Shown in pieces: positions 1 to 10,600 of a DNA stretch of 64,000 nucleotides. The stretch covers positions 3,124,458 to 3,188,457 of the forward strand of contig NC_031476.1 of assembly GCF_000006565.2 (NCBI RefSeq). Direction: 5' to 3'. Within the stretch, counting starts at the first letter, position 1. Each line of letters begins with the position of its first letter. The position numbers were made by a program, and so were the translations under genes. The DNA is from Toxoplasma gondii ME49. Taxonomy: Eukaryota > Apicomplexa > Conoidasida > Eucoccidiorida > Sarcocystidae. The notes beneath the pieces are model-generated. The model worked only from the letters and a program-made list of their open reading frames with translations. It was not told the origin of the DNA and ran no database searches.

Positions 1-2
1 AG

Positions 3-263
3 AGGGAGGAAGAGGAATGGCTTCAGGACATTGTCGCTGTGTCTCGGCGGAAAGCCGCGGAGGCGCGGGCGCGGGATCAGCGAGACGAAAGTGAGAGAGA
101 CGCGAGAAAGGACACAGAGTCGATTGCCGGCAGTGAAGAGCTGCTGGAAGAAGCGTGGAAAGAAGCGCGTGCAGAAACTCGGAACGCGCTTCTGGAGATT
201 CACCGAGAAATGAAAGGAGTCGCTCTCTACGACGGCGACGCGAGGGATGCATCACGGACTTGA
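3..263 (+). CDS. 3' terminal exon of an unidentified charged protein (partial)
   Basis: An open frame enters from the left edge (frame of base 3) and ends at a TGA at 261-263, giving about 86 C-terminal residues. The segment is rich in Glu, Arg, Lys and Ala (for example EEEEWLQDIVAVSRRKAAEA) and reads like a long helix or coiled coil. No ATG lies in frame inside the window, so the start and upstream exons are outside it. No family could be recognised. Codon choice and lack of low-complexity runs favour real coding sequence, but the call rests on one open frame only. Confidence 0.5.
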   Translation, partial: REEEEWLQDIVAVSRRKAAEARARDQRDESERDARKDTESIAGSEELLEEAWKEARAETRNALLEIHREMKGVALYDGDARDASRT

Positions 264-482
264 CTGGTTCTCAAGCCTGTGGAATGCGGAATACGACGCG
301 CCACTCCGTCTCGACGGTTTGGCCTTTTCTGTCTGCCCGTCGTCTCTTCTCGCCGAGAAGGTTGCGCGGGAAACGAAAAATATGGCCCTTTTCAAACGTG
401 CACTTGTCCTCTTGGCGATCCACTCTTGGCTCAAACGTTTTCAATCGCAAACGCCCTCAAATACGCCCTTCTGTAACCTGGT

Positions 483-528
<46 letters not shown>

Positions 529-637
529 AAACATACGTATATATCTGTATATGCGTGCATGTGTGAAGAGCCTAAACACCCCCACATGCCTACTTACATC
601 CAAACATTTACATCTATATCTATCTATATATACATAT

Positions 638-669
<32 letters not shown>

Positions 670-1890
670 GTTGATGTGCATAATCGCATGCATGGAGACA
701 CACATGCACATATCGATATGTATGTCTCACTAAACAGACAGTGTGCCAGCCCCCACTAGAAGGCTTGTCTCCCAATGCGTCGAGGTCTCGAGTGCCTGCG
801 AGAGATTCCAGGCAGTGCCAAATTCCGTCAGAAACCGTTTACGCCTCTTGCGCAAGCGCTCCTGAATCGAAGCGCATGCAGTCCGGACGTAAACGTCGAA
901 ATGGAAGAGCGGAAACCTAAGCGCTCCTCCTAGCGTCCCAGGTTAGCGGGAGCCCCAGCGCGCCTCATTTTTTTCAGTTCCAAATGGGTTGCATGCACCT
1001 ACCAAAAACAATTGCAAAATCGCCGCTTCCTCCCCTGGCCACTTGAGACGAGAGAGGCAAAAAAAACTCTCTCTGTCGAGCTGCGATCTTTCTTGGACGC
1101 TCGGGCAGACGCGAACAAAAAACGATGGAAAAAACGGCTGTGTGTCTTCTGAAGAGCAATTTGTAGGCGACATGTTCGCGGCTCTCTGATGTTCAAATCA
1201 TACTGAAGGAGTTTGTCTTTCAAAGAGTCGTTGAGAAACACTGACATCACACAGCATGGTTAGGAAAACGCATGGAACTGACGAGGCCTGGGGCCAGCCA
1301 CAAGAGAGTTCCGTTTGTACGAAAGGCGAGAGCGAAGGGAGTCTGGAAGTCCGAGGCAACGTTTCCCTGAAACGCGTCAGGGTACGCCGTAAAAACCTTG
1401 GGGGGCTTGAATTCGGAAATCGATAGCTGTCGCTTCTTTCTCCAACCGAAGAACAGAAAACAAAGATCCAACGGCTTCCACTCAAACACGGGCGGGTCGT
1501 CGTGGAGGTTCGAGGCCTGGCGATGAGAGAAAGCTCGAGGATGGAACTTTGACAGAGATCAAAGCATGATGCGATCGCGTTTACCACGATCCTCTTTGCG
1601 AGACTGAGAATCCAAACGGCCGAGATATTCGCATCGATGCCGTCGGTCTCTGTTTGCCGGTTCCTGTGTCTCTGCTGAACTCGCCGACCTCTGGAGACAC
1701 CAGTGGTAGACTTTGTCCAGGCACCTGGGCGCCATCGCTCTCTTGGCGTCACTCCAGGCCTCGCTCGCTTTCATGCGCAGCCTTCTCGTCTCCACAGGAC
1801 TCTCTCCCTACTGCTTTCCGTTCTCGCTTTTTGTTTCTTTCCTCACGACCTCGCTCTCTGCCTTCTGCTCGCCACTTGACTGCGCGACGC
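264..1890. other. Gene-free spacer, 264-1890
   Basis: This stretch between the end of the left-edge gene and the end of the cold-shock gene holds two (TA)n tracts at about 487-524 and 646-669. The short open frames seen here include TA-tract frames coding Ile-Tyr runs and a 184-codon minus frame at 1198-1752; none shows a recognisable domain. The part next to 1890 is probably 3' UTR of the cold-shock gene. Confidence 0.5.
487..669. repeat. (TA)n microsatellite pair
   Basis: Uninterrupted alternating A/T runs at about 487-524 (38 bases) and 646-669 are separated by AT-rich degenerate sequence. Such tracts recur throughout this window in introns and spacers. Open frames through them (Ile-Tyr repeats) are not genes. 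Confidence 0.9.
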
Positions 1891-3896
1891 CTACGCTCCT
1901 TCGTGACCTCGCTGCTGCCAGGCGTCCCCCAACGCGCGTCGCGAGTCGCGCTCTTCGTCGCGTTCCTCCTCGAAAGCAACTCGCACCGCTCGCGGCGCGT
2001 TGTGCAGCGGATCCCAGGACGTCTCGAAAGTGACGCTTTGCCCTGGGTGGAGAAGAAGATGTTCGACCTTCTGCGTCTCGCCAGCCGCCCTCGCGCCGGC
2101 CCCTGCACTCGCCGAAACTCTCCGCGACTTGCGGCCACCAGCAGGCGAAGACGCAGACGACGCAGAAGACGATGACTTGACGAAATCGTCGCGGTGAAGA
2201 AAGATGTGCGGTCCGCCGTCATCGGGGGCTGAGAAAGAGAGACAGAAGAGCCGCGGAAGCGCGAAGCGGCAAACGCAGAAGAAACACAGTTCACAGGAGC
2301 AGTAGCGAGGCCACGTTTCTCTCTGTGCGGGAGAGTCTGTTGCGTTTCGCGCCATCACTAGGAACCGCGTAGTCTCCCGCTTTGCTGCGCGTCGACATTG
2401 GACCGCCTGAGATCAACCAGTCGACCCCCTCGACGCGCCCTCCACAGCCTGTGAGGTTTCTAGCCTTCGCCGTCTCGATGCGTTCGATCTCACGGACCGC
2501 TCAGAGTCGGGGACAAGGCGAGCAGGGGGAGCAACACAGGTTTCTTGTCTTTGCGACGCGCCTCTCTCCCAGCGGATTCCCTGCGCAAACTGCCGTCGTT
2601 TGACGCCGAGTCCAGGAGAGGGCAAACGAGTGACTTTCGAGCGAACACTCAGACGTGTGCTGCGGCTACTCACTTGCGGAAGTTAGAAAAACTGAGCGGA
2701 CAGTCTCACAGGCGTTTTCTGCAGCATTTTCGAAGACGGTTTCGAACGCATTTGCATGCGGCAACGAGTCAGACAAAAAGAAAACGCAAAAGAAGGCAAG
2801 AGGCACTGTGCACTCGACGCGGCAACCGAGTTAAAAGAATCCCATTCGGCATGCAGACGCAAAGTGAAAATGTGGACGCCTTGACTGGCACACGACGCCT
2901 CGCGCGATTTCCTGAAAGGCATCGGATACTGAATTCCAGTGACTCTTCGAGCTGTCTTACGCAGGCCAGTGAGGCGATGTTATGCACCTGTCAAACAAAA
3001 ACAGAACGTTGCCGTTCGAACTGTGACGCGCGGCTCCTCACACACCGAGCCTTCTCTGCGAGTTCTCTCTTTCTCTCCTCACCGACGAATCCGCAGACGC
3101 GGTGATGGTGAACTTTGACAATGGTGCCATGGAGACGAGCTCTGGGGGCTTCACAGACGGCCGTTCTCGCAGTTGGTCTGTTACTCTCCTCTGTCGCGCT
3201 TCGCCTCCTTCCCTGCGTCTGCGAAAAGGCGCTCGCGCCGTCTTGCCAGTCTCCACGCGCGTCAGCAGCGTCCACGCAAGCTTCTCCGCGTCCGCGAGAT
3301 CCAGCTATCCCCGGTCTCTTTCGTCCACCTGGAGACTTCTCTCCGTGCACCGAGTTCCAAGGGGAAGGGAAGCCAGAAGAGGCAGAAGGCGACGAAATCG
3401 ATGAAGAAGCAGACGACGAAGAGAGAATCCTGTACGGAAGGCAAGCGTCGTCAGTCGGAGTGCCCACTGTTATTTCAACAGAAGAGAAACAGTCGTTGGC
3501 GCCCCTGCCTTCGTCTGGAATGTCCACCGCAGAGACACTGTGAAATCTCTGCAACTTCCAAGTCTCCCGTACAGACTTTGCAACAGCTTCTCGAGTTTCT
3601 TCCGACGAACCGAAGGAAGAAGAAGAAGAAGAAAAAAACACAGAGTGCGAGGCGTGGAGAGATAGATGAGGTGAATGCGCAGACAGCGAAGAGTCGCCCA
3701 GCCGAGGTTGAGGAGAAGAACAAGACGAACAGTTCGAAGCGGCACGGCGGTCTGTCCTTTCTCGAACGAACTGTCTACGCAGCAAGCAGGCAGAAGAAGG
3801 AAGACGTCGACAAGAAAGTGGGCAAAGAGGGGAAGGGCCAGAAGAAGCGAACTGTCGCAGAACGGACCGTCGACTCAGGTGCAGGAGATCCATCAT
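1891..3896 (-). CDS. Cold-shock-domain (CSD) protein, two exons
   Basis: Two exons on the minus strand, 3896-3083 and 2228-1891, join in frame across an intron with donor GTGAGG and acceptor CTCAG, giving 383 residues. The cold-shock fold appears only after splicing: HGTIVKVHHHRVCGFV ends exon 1 (RNP1-like CGFV) and exon 2 opens with APDDGGPHIFLHRDDFV (RNP2-like IFLHR). After a Ser/Ala/Gly/Arg-rich insertion of about 35 residues comes LLHPGQSVTFETSWD and APRAVRV, matching the last strands of the domain. The first 250 residues are Ser/Arg-rich and low complexity; the start MMDLLHLSRRSVLRQF looks like a mitochondrial presequence, which is inference. The expected role is single-stranded RNA or DNA binding. 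The second ATG, at 3893, is an alternative start. The protein may continue past 1891 if another intron exists; none was needed. Confidence 0.72.
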
Positions 3897-6800
3897 CTTG
3901 AAATCTAAAATAGTGACGAACAAAGACGGCTTGTCGATGAGAAAAAGAGCGCGCCAGCCCCCCTGGAAAGCAGAGCAACAGAGGGCAAGAAGATACGCAT
4001 AAAAATGTCGGAGAAGAGGGCAGAAATCGAAGAAGAAATGAGGTCGTCGGCTGCTGCCCGTGTGTTCCTTTCAGCTCGTTGAGATGACGGCGGATACGCG
4101 GGGGTCTCTTCGACTTCCAGGGAGGAAACGCGACGAAAAGGAAAGCCTCCACGAAAGAAAGACAAAGCCTAAGACTGGCAGGTAGGTTAGGGTAAGAGGC
4201 TCCACAGAACGCAGAAAAGTGAAGCAAGAAACTCGAAAAAAAAGTTCAGTTGCCGCATGCAGTCGGTCGCATGCACAACAGGACTTTCTGCCGCATTGAC
4301 AAATAAAAAAGTATGTTCATTTACAGACACATAAAAATGGATGTTTATTTACAAATACGGACGTCTGTCAAAAAGTATAAACAACCTTGGTATGCGCTTC
4401 AGAGAAATCGTTCGACATGTTGCTCCAAACGAATTGAAATCGTGATGTCTCTCTCTGTTCTTTAAAGAAGTCTGCAGGGCATGTCGCGTTTTTTTTGACT
4501 GTTTTGCCTGTTTTCCAGATCTCACTGGGTATGGCGGTGTGTAGGTGAAATATCTTTGTAAATCTCTGGATGAAGGAGCTGAAGGAGACTGGTCAGCGCA
4601 ATTTCTCTCGCAGCATTTGATGTGCAAAAGAGAAGACACAACAACAGCAAAAAGAAAAAAAAAGCATGGACAGTGGCTGAAGACAGATGGGGACGAACTT
4701 GAAAAGTTTAGATGCGTGACTGCAGGGAACCGAGAGTCCTTTTGACTTCTCGGCTTCGTATTGTCTTTCACCATGACGAACTTGCGTCTGTCGTCTCCTC
4801 CAGGAAAAGGTCTGTCGCTGTTTTCTCAGTCGTCTCTCATAAAACGCGTTGTGCGAGCCCCCTGAGACAGTGTGGAAGTCTTGCGTTTTTTCTCGGCTTC
4901 CCCAAGGATTCAGAGTCTCCTTCTCATCTGTTCCTCCATGAGGCGGTCTTTCTATGTAAGCAAAACGAAAAAGCCAGTTCGCTTCTTGTCAGTTGGGCTC
5001 CCTAGGCTTCGTCGACTGTCTATCTCCACACACACAGCACCAACGCGCTCGTCACCTCATACTCAAGTGTTCGCTTCGCTGGATTCTCGGCTATCACAGC
5101 GTTCGCCTTCTTGCCTTACACCTAACAGGATTCACAGCTGTGCCGAGAAGGAACTTAGATCGCCCCGGCCCTCGTGGTTACACTATGCACAGTGTGGAAT
5201 GCGTTCTAGGTCGACAGGGATCGTCGCCGTATCGATGCTCGAACAAACTAAAATTAGGATGCGCTGAGCAAAGACCTTCGAAAACTAAGCCAGGCGTCCA
5301 GCTCGTCGCGCCACAGTCCCTATCAGACGACTCGTGAAGCGAAACGGATGCAGACAACGTAGCGAAGTTCCTGGTTTATGAGACGTCCTGTAGGGAACAG
5401 CGAAACATCACCGTATGGCGACCAGGCAAAAACAAAAAACGCAGATCCTAGTCCCTCTCTGGTTTGGACTCGGTAGAGACAGGAACGGGAACAGACACAA
5501 CGTTTTGCTTCGGATGTTCTGTGGTTCTCTCTCGCTCTTCTGCTCCTCGTCCTCCTCCGTGATCGCAGATCTACGCAGCGGCTGGGTCAAGAGGAACTTG
5601 AGGCAACCTCGTCCGCACAGGTGTCTGGACAACTTGGCGGAATCGCGAAAAACGTATTTTTGTTGTTTCATTTCAGAGAGACATCTACTTTCGAGGGAGA
5701 AATCGACACTTTCAATGGACTGCGCGGGCAAGCACCTTGTCGAATTGCGGCTGCTCGACATCGGGCCTGCATGGAAACCGGTTTATGGTGGCACCGACGA
5801 CAGTGCATGTTTTCCTTCACTTCTTTTTCTTTTCACGATCGGCTGCGCCTGTTTGTTTCGTTCTCTCTGGACCGGCGTAAACGCGTTGCGTCGTCCCGAG
5901 AGACCGACGAGGAAACTGGAAGCCTCTTTCAGCGACTGAAGGGGAACCTTCCGGACCGGCTCTCGGCTTTCACTAAAGAGCCGCATCGTTGGTGACGTGA
6001 GTGTCGGGGGGACAGTGCAGTCGACAACTTGTCGCGCCTCGCAGAATCTGTGTACTCTCAGAAAGCGCGCAGAAATACTCCTGCCTTAGAGAGACGACTC
6101 CTCCCCGCCCAAACCTCGCTGTCGCCTCCCGTATGTGAGCAGGCGACTCCCCTCGCCGGAGAAAAGAGTAGCGCGCCCTGTTTCGCCGTACATCTCACTG
6201 CTTGGAGTTAGTTCTAGAGTTAATTCACTGAACTTCAGTGGCCAGTGAAGCGTACTGACTTGTTTGAAATAGTGTCCAGTGAGACTTCATTGAGCGGCGC
6301 AAAGACTGTCACTTGAAAAAGACGTTTTTCTGCCATTCAAAGTTAAAGACTCGACGCTCGTTTCTCCAGTGACTCGTCTTCCGACCCCCTCCTCCTGTTC
6401 CTCCCCCGCGACTTGGCCGCCTGCAAGTCTTGCGGAACGTTTCTGAACAGCTTCGAAGACGACTCCCTATGTACTTAGACAGGAAACAGAGCCTCCGGGG
6501 AAAACGAGCACCTCAGTCAATACGGAGTTCGGTACTGGGTTTCTGGAACAGCGGTTACTGTTTAAAACACTAGCGGGTGAAAAAGACGAATTGCGTCCTT
6601 CACAGAAATCAACGTACACCAGACATCAAGCGATCGCGGCCTCTCTCTTTCTCTCTCTCTCTGAAAAAAACGAAGACACGTTCCTGCCGCGTTCCGTTCA
6701 CGGCCAGAGTTCCTCGATCTCTTCGATTGATGTCACTCTGCATTCTTCCCCACAGACTTCCCTGTCTCCGAGACCTTCACCCTTGCATGTTGCTGACCGA

Positions 6801-6978
6801 ACAACAACAGTCAGTACGGCGGCTAGAATCTCCTCTCTCTCTCTCTGTGTTTCTGCCGAGAGCGCGTTGTCGTTTCGTCTTCCACCTGCGTCTTCACTCT
6901 TCACCCGTTTCCTTCTTTATGGACGTTCCCCCGCTCGCCTTCTCCCCGCCTTGTCATATCTGTCTCTTTCGGTGTCTC
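3897..6978. other. Spacer with no supported gene, 3897-6978
   Basis: The first few hundred bases are probably promoter and 5' UTR of the cold-shock gene. Around 4300-4350 an AT-rich stretch holds a loose two-fold repeat (units like ATGTTTATTTACAAATAC). Open frames of 100-175 codons occur (for example 5415-5939 plus, 4349-4774 minus), but they overlap on both strands, carry no known domain and have no good start. 6577-6978 is CT-rich, probably 3' flank of the CobW gene. Confidence 0.4.
4254..4275. promoter_or_regulatory. Two CGCATGCA motifs upstream of the cold-shock gene
   Basis: CGCATGCA occurs at 4254-4261 and again at 4268-4275, 14 bases apart and about 360-380 bases upstream of the minus-strand start at 3896. 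It fits the [T/C]GCATGC[G/A] (TRP-1) element described for Toxoplasma promoters. Function here is inferred from motif and position only. Confidence 0.35.
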
Positions 6979-8931
6979 CTACACGAGAAGTCGTTCTTCA
7001 AGACATCCCTCCAAGCGTCTTCGCAACTCCGCTGACGTGAGGCCCATCCCCACAAAGAGAAACCTGCTCTCAATGATTTCTTCGTGATTCTCAAGCCTCT
7101 CCTCGTCATCCTCCCGCCCCTCCCCCTCTCTGTCTGCTTCTGTTTCTGTTGTTTCTTTGGTGTGAGGACAGTGCGCCGGACAGGAGCAGTCTTCCCCATG
7201 GTGTTTGTGTTTCATCGCTCCCTGCGTTCTTCCCGGGCGTCTTCTCTTCACGCTGTCTAAACAATTCAGATCTATCACCCGGTTCACTTCGAAGACGCGA
7301 CCGACGCCTTGAAGCTCGAACACCCCCCACACTCCCTGGGGTCGCGTCGCTGCGCCAGCTCCGCTGGTCTCCCCTCTCTGATCCCTTTCTTCGACTTCCG
7401 CCTCCCTCGCGCCATCCTCCACCCATGCCGCGAAAAGCGCCTTGCACCGAAAGACGAGAGGGCCAGCCGCGTTTCCAACGTTCTGGGAGGGCTCCTCACG
7501 CCAGAGTAACTCGCTGAGAAGTCTCTCGAGCCGCGCCAGAGACACCAGCTTGCATCCCCGTTTCTCTCGCCGCTCTCCGGCGTCTACACACCGGCCGAGG
7601 CCTTCGCTCCGGTCTTCTTCGTCTTCGCTCCGAGTCACCTTTGCGAGCAGCGAAATGCAGTGACTCTGAATCCCCCAGGGATTGCCCGGGCCTCTGCAAG
7701 GCGTCTTTGCTTCTCCCAGTCTCTCCCGAAGGCGCCCGAGCCTTGCAGAGTCGCTGGCCGCCTCGTCGTCTTGCGGCGGCTGTCCTGCTGAGAAGGGAGG
7801 TTCTGTTACGCGCATCTGCCGCGAAGCCGCCCCGGTCGCGTACGCCCTCTGGAACAAGAAGTCGTGGATTTGCAGGCCTGGCGACTCTCTCGCTTCTTCG
7901 AATTTCAAAGCCGCTCTTGACAAAGACGCCACAGGGTTCAGCGCCTGCAGCAGCTGCGTCGCCGCCTCGACTTCGCTCTGTCGAGCAACGTCTGTCTTCG
8001 TCACAATCAACTTGTCAGCGCATACGACTTGCTGCATCCAGAGGTCGCGAAAGAACTCCGAATCCGCCCACCGCTTGAGCGGTCGCGCGCCTTCTTGACC
8101 AGCCTCCCGACTCGACGGAGGAGGTTCGGGAGAGGCGCGAGACGGCAAGGAAGCGTCTTGCGTCTGCACTGACGGCGCCTGGCTCGCGTTGTTCGCGTCC
8201 GCCGCGCCTTCTTCCGGCGACTTCCAACTGACACCAGGGATGTTGCTCGGATCCACTAAAGTGACCAGGCCGTCCAAGTGCATCTGCTCCTGGAGAGGCT
8301 CATCCAGCCAGAAGGCCTCGACCAGCTGCTGGGGTGTCGCCACCCCGCTTGCCTCCACGACGATGTAGTCGAAGGAGTAGGGAAACTTCGCAAGCAGGGA
8401 CTCGAGCGTGCGAATCAACTCGTCTTTTATGCTGCAGCAGATGCAGCCGTTGGGCAGCTGGTAAACTGTCTCGGGCAGCAGCGCCTCTTCGGACTCTCTT
8501 GGCTCGAGGCGGCTGATCTCGCCTTCAGAGCCGAGACCGGAGCGAGGCGGCTGCCTTCCAGAGGCCAGCGAGGCGTCGAAGGCCGCGCGCAGCGGCGCCT
8601 CCACGCCGCCCTCGACTGAGAACTCGTTCTGAACTGCGAGAATCCGCAGACCGTGGGGAATGGAGCCAGACAAAAGGCCGCGAAGAAGAGACGTCTTACC
8701 CGCACCCAGAAGTCCCGAAATAATGGTCACAGGCACCGAAGAAGAAGAAGAGGAAGAGGAAGAAGAGGAAGAAGAAGAGGAAGACGAAGTAGAGGAAGAA
8801 GCACGGAGGAGACAGGGTGGCGCGTCGTCATCCTCACTTGCATCCGAAGGACAGGGGGAGGACGAAGACTGCAGCTGTTCTGTTTCGCTCCTCTCTTTTC
8901 TCGCTCGCGAACGCTGTTCGCAGTTCTCCAT
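6979..8931 (-). CDS. CobW/COG0523 metallochaperone GTPase (ZNG/CBWD-like)
   Basis: A single open frame of 650 residues from the first in-frame ATG at 8931; upstream of it the frame has no ATG. In order: an acidic and Ser-rich leader with a polyserine tract at about 45-65, Walker A GLLGAGKTS at 73-81, the COG0523 signature GCICC at 162-166, a guanine-specificity motif of the TKxD type in IVTKTDV, and a CobW C-terminal domain (ELQGVGRVFEVN, then FLFVGMGLTSAELRRRLEGC). A metal-binding-looking cluster, MKHKHHGEDCSCPAHCPH, sits at 573-590 inside that domain. The family uses GTP to deliver metal, zinc in the eukaryotic ZNG branch, to client enzymes. The CPELVP client-docking motif of human ZNG1 is not present; an acidic run followed by PPCLL lies in its place. 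At 650 residues it is longer than the usual 350-450 because of low-complexity insertions. Substrate metal is inference. Confidence 0.9.
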   Translation of the reverse strand: MENCEQRSRARKERSETEQLQSSSSPCPSDASEDDDAPPCLLRASSSTSSSSSSSSSSSSSSSSSVPVTIISGLLGAGKTSLLRGLLSGSIPHGLRILAVQNEFSVEGGVEAPLRAAFDASLASGRQPPRSGLGSEGEISRLEPRESEEALLPETVYQLPNGCICCSIKDELIRTLESLLAKFPYSFDYIVVEASGVATPQQLVEAFWLDEPLQEQMHLDGLVTLVDPSNIPGVSWKSPEEGAADANNASQAPSVQTQDASLPSRASPEPPPSSREAGQEGARPLKRWADSEFFRDLWMQQVVCADKLIVTKTDVARQSEVEAATQLLQALNPVASLSRAALKFEEARESPGLQIHDFLFQRAYATGAASRQMRVTEPPFSAGQPPQDDEAASDSARLGRLRERLGEAKTPCRGPGNPWGIQSHCISLLAKVTRSEDEEDRSEGLGRCVDAGERREKRGCKLVSLARLERLLSELLWREEPSQNVGNAAGPLVFRCKALFAAWVEDGAREAEVEERDQRGETSGAGAATRPQGVWGVFELQGVGRVFEVNRVIDLNCLDSVKRRRPGRTQGAMKHKHHGEDCSCPAHCPHTKETTETEADREGEGREDDEERLENHEEIIESRFLFVGMGLTSAELRRRLEGCLEERLLV

Positions 8932-10565
8932 GGTGCAGAGGTTCGCTTCTGTTGCTTCTTGCCGTGTTCGTTTTTCCTGAATCTCTTTGTCCAGCGTCTC
9001 CAAACCTGCTGCTGCGCTCTCCTCCCGTCTCTGTTGCAGACTCCTCTGCGTCCTTCCCCTCGAAAGGCGCTTCACGAAGACACAGAGATCGAGTCCAAGA
9101 GGTCCGCAAAAAAGGAGACGAAGCTCGCGAGAAGATGCAGAGAAGACGAGGACCTGGAGCTGGGCTTGCAGGGAGAGGTGTGAAAAGCACAGGAGAAAAA
9201 TGTGCGGCGAAGCAGAAGGCGCTGGTTTACCCTGCCCGATGCGCTGCAAAAGCGAAAAAAAGCGACAGAGTTCAGGGTCCTGCGACACACAGGTTACTCT
9301 TCATCGGACGCCTGTGTGTGAAGCTGCACAATGATGCAGGTTCCACAATGCTGGGGCAGGACAAAGACAAGCGCGCGTAAAAATCGAGAGAAACGCGTTG
9401 ACTCTTGACACTGACGAGACAGGCGCGACTTCTGCCGGAAGGGAGAGCAGTTTCTGAAGAGGAGTGAAGGAACAAATGGAGAGAACACCGTCTCCTTTGG
9501 GTCAGCCTGCCAAACAAGGAATCAGTTTCCTCTGATCATCGAAAAATCGCACAGGAAGCGCAACCTGCAAGGGAAAAAGTCACCGTCGAGGCCGATCTTC
9601 CGCGAGTCACATGCGGACGGAGCGATTCCCACATGCAAACGCGTTTCCATTTTTAAAATTTGGATTTTCCTCTGCAAGTGGCTTCTCTTTTACCCGCCAT
9701 AATTCAGAACTCTCTTCGAAAGGCGTCGAGACAAATCTTCCTCCCGTCGGGACTTTCATCTCCGTGTGTCCAGTGGGTCCCCGTTCTCTTTTGTTTTCTG
9801 GATTTTCGCCGTTTCGCTGCTGCTGGGAAGCCACAGGGAGACTTGGAAAACTTGAGGCCAGAGTGTAGGGCACAAGGTGACGCAACAATGGGAGAACGCC
9901 CTCGGTAGCAATGGAGACAGAAGTTCAAGAGCAACGAAACCCAAGTCATAACGGTCTCGTTCGACAGTGCCCACGCGCGAAAGCTGTAGGCAGAACGGCG
10001 GGGGAGTGTCCGGGAAAAGAGAGTCGCTCACATCGCAAACAGCTTCCAAAAAGAGGAGAATTTGGAAACTGCCTGTATTTCCAACAGGAGTGGAGACGAG
10101 CCGAGTTCCTTGGCCTTTTTCCTGACTCAAGATCCTCTCCGTATTTCCATAGTCGCCTCACGCGCTCGGACCCTAAAGCCGCAACAGAATGTCTCTCTCC
10201 TGCTGAGAGACCGTCTCTGCTGCGTCCAGAGTCTGCTCTCATCGCTCGTGCGAGTTTCCAGCTTTGAACTGAACTGGTGTGAACGCAAAGTGGGCCGTCG
10301 AATACAGCGTCACGCACCTCAGTGCAAAGGTGCGAGCTGCAAGCAAAAAAATCCTTGCCTTAAAACGATGAGATCGGCCGCTGGCGGAAAACAAAGCTGG
10401 AAAACACTCTGACATCGCCGACAGGAGACCCAGGCCTGCCACAAAAACTGCTTCGTAGTAACTCGAAAGCGGCACAGTGTGTTGGTCAGGTCCCCCGGCG
10501 TCGCACACGTGGTGTCATATCTAGAAACACCATCTGAAGAGATATGTAATACAGAAACTCACACA

Positions 10566-10600
<35 letters not shown>

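Noticed and set aside
457..711. Ile-Tyr repeat open frames through (TA)n tracts here and elsewhere
   Set aside because: Translations of microsatellites, not proteins.
1749..2294. Arg-rich minus frame of 181 codons
   Set aside because: Overlaps cold-shock exon 2 in another phase; Arg-rich shadow frame.
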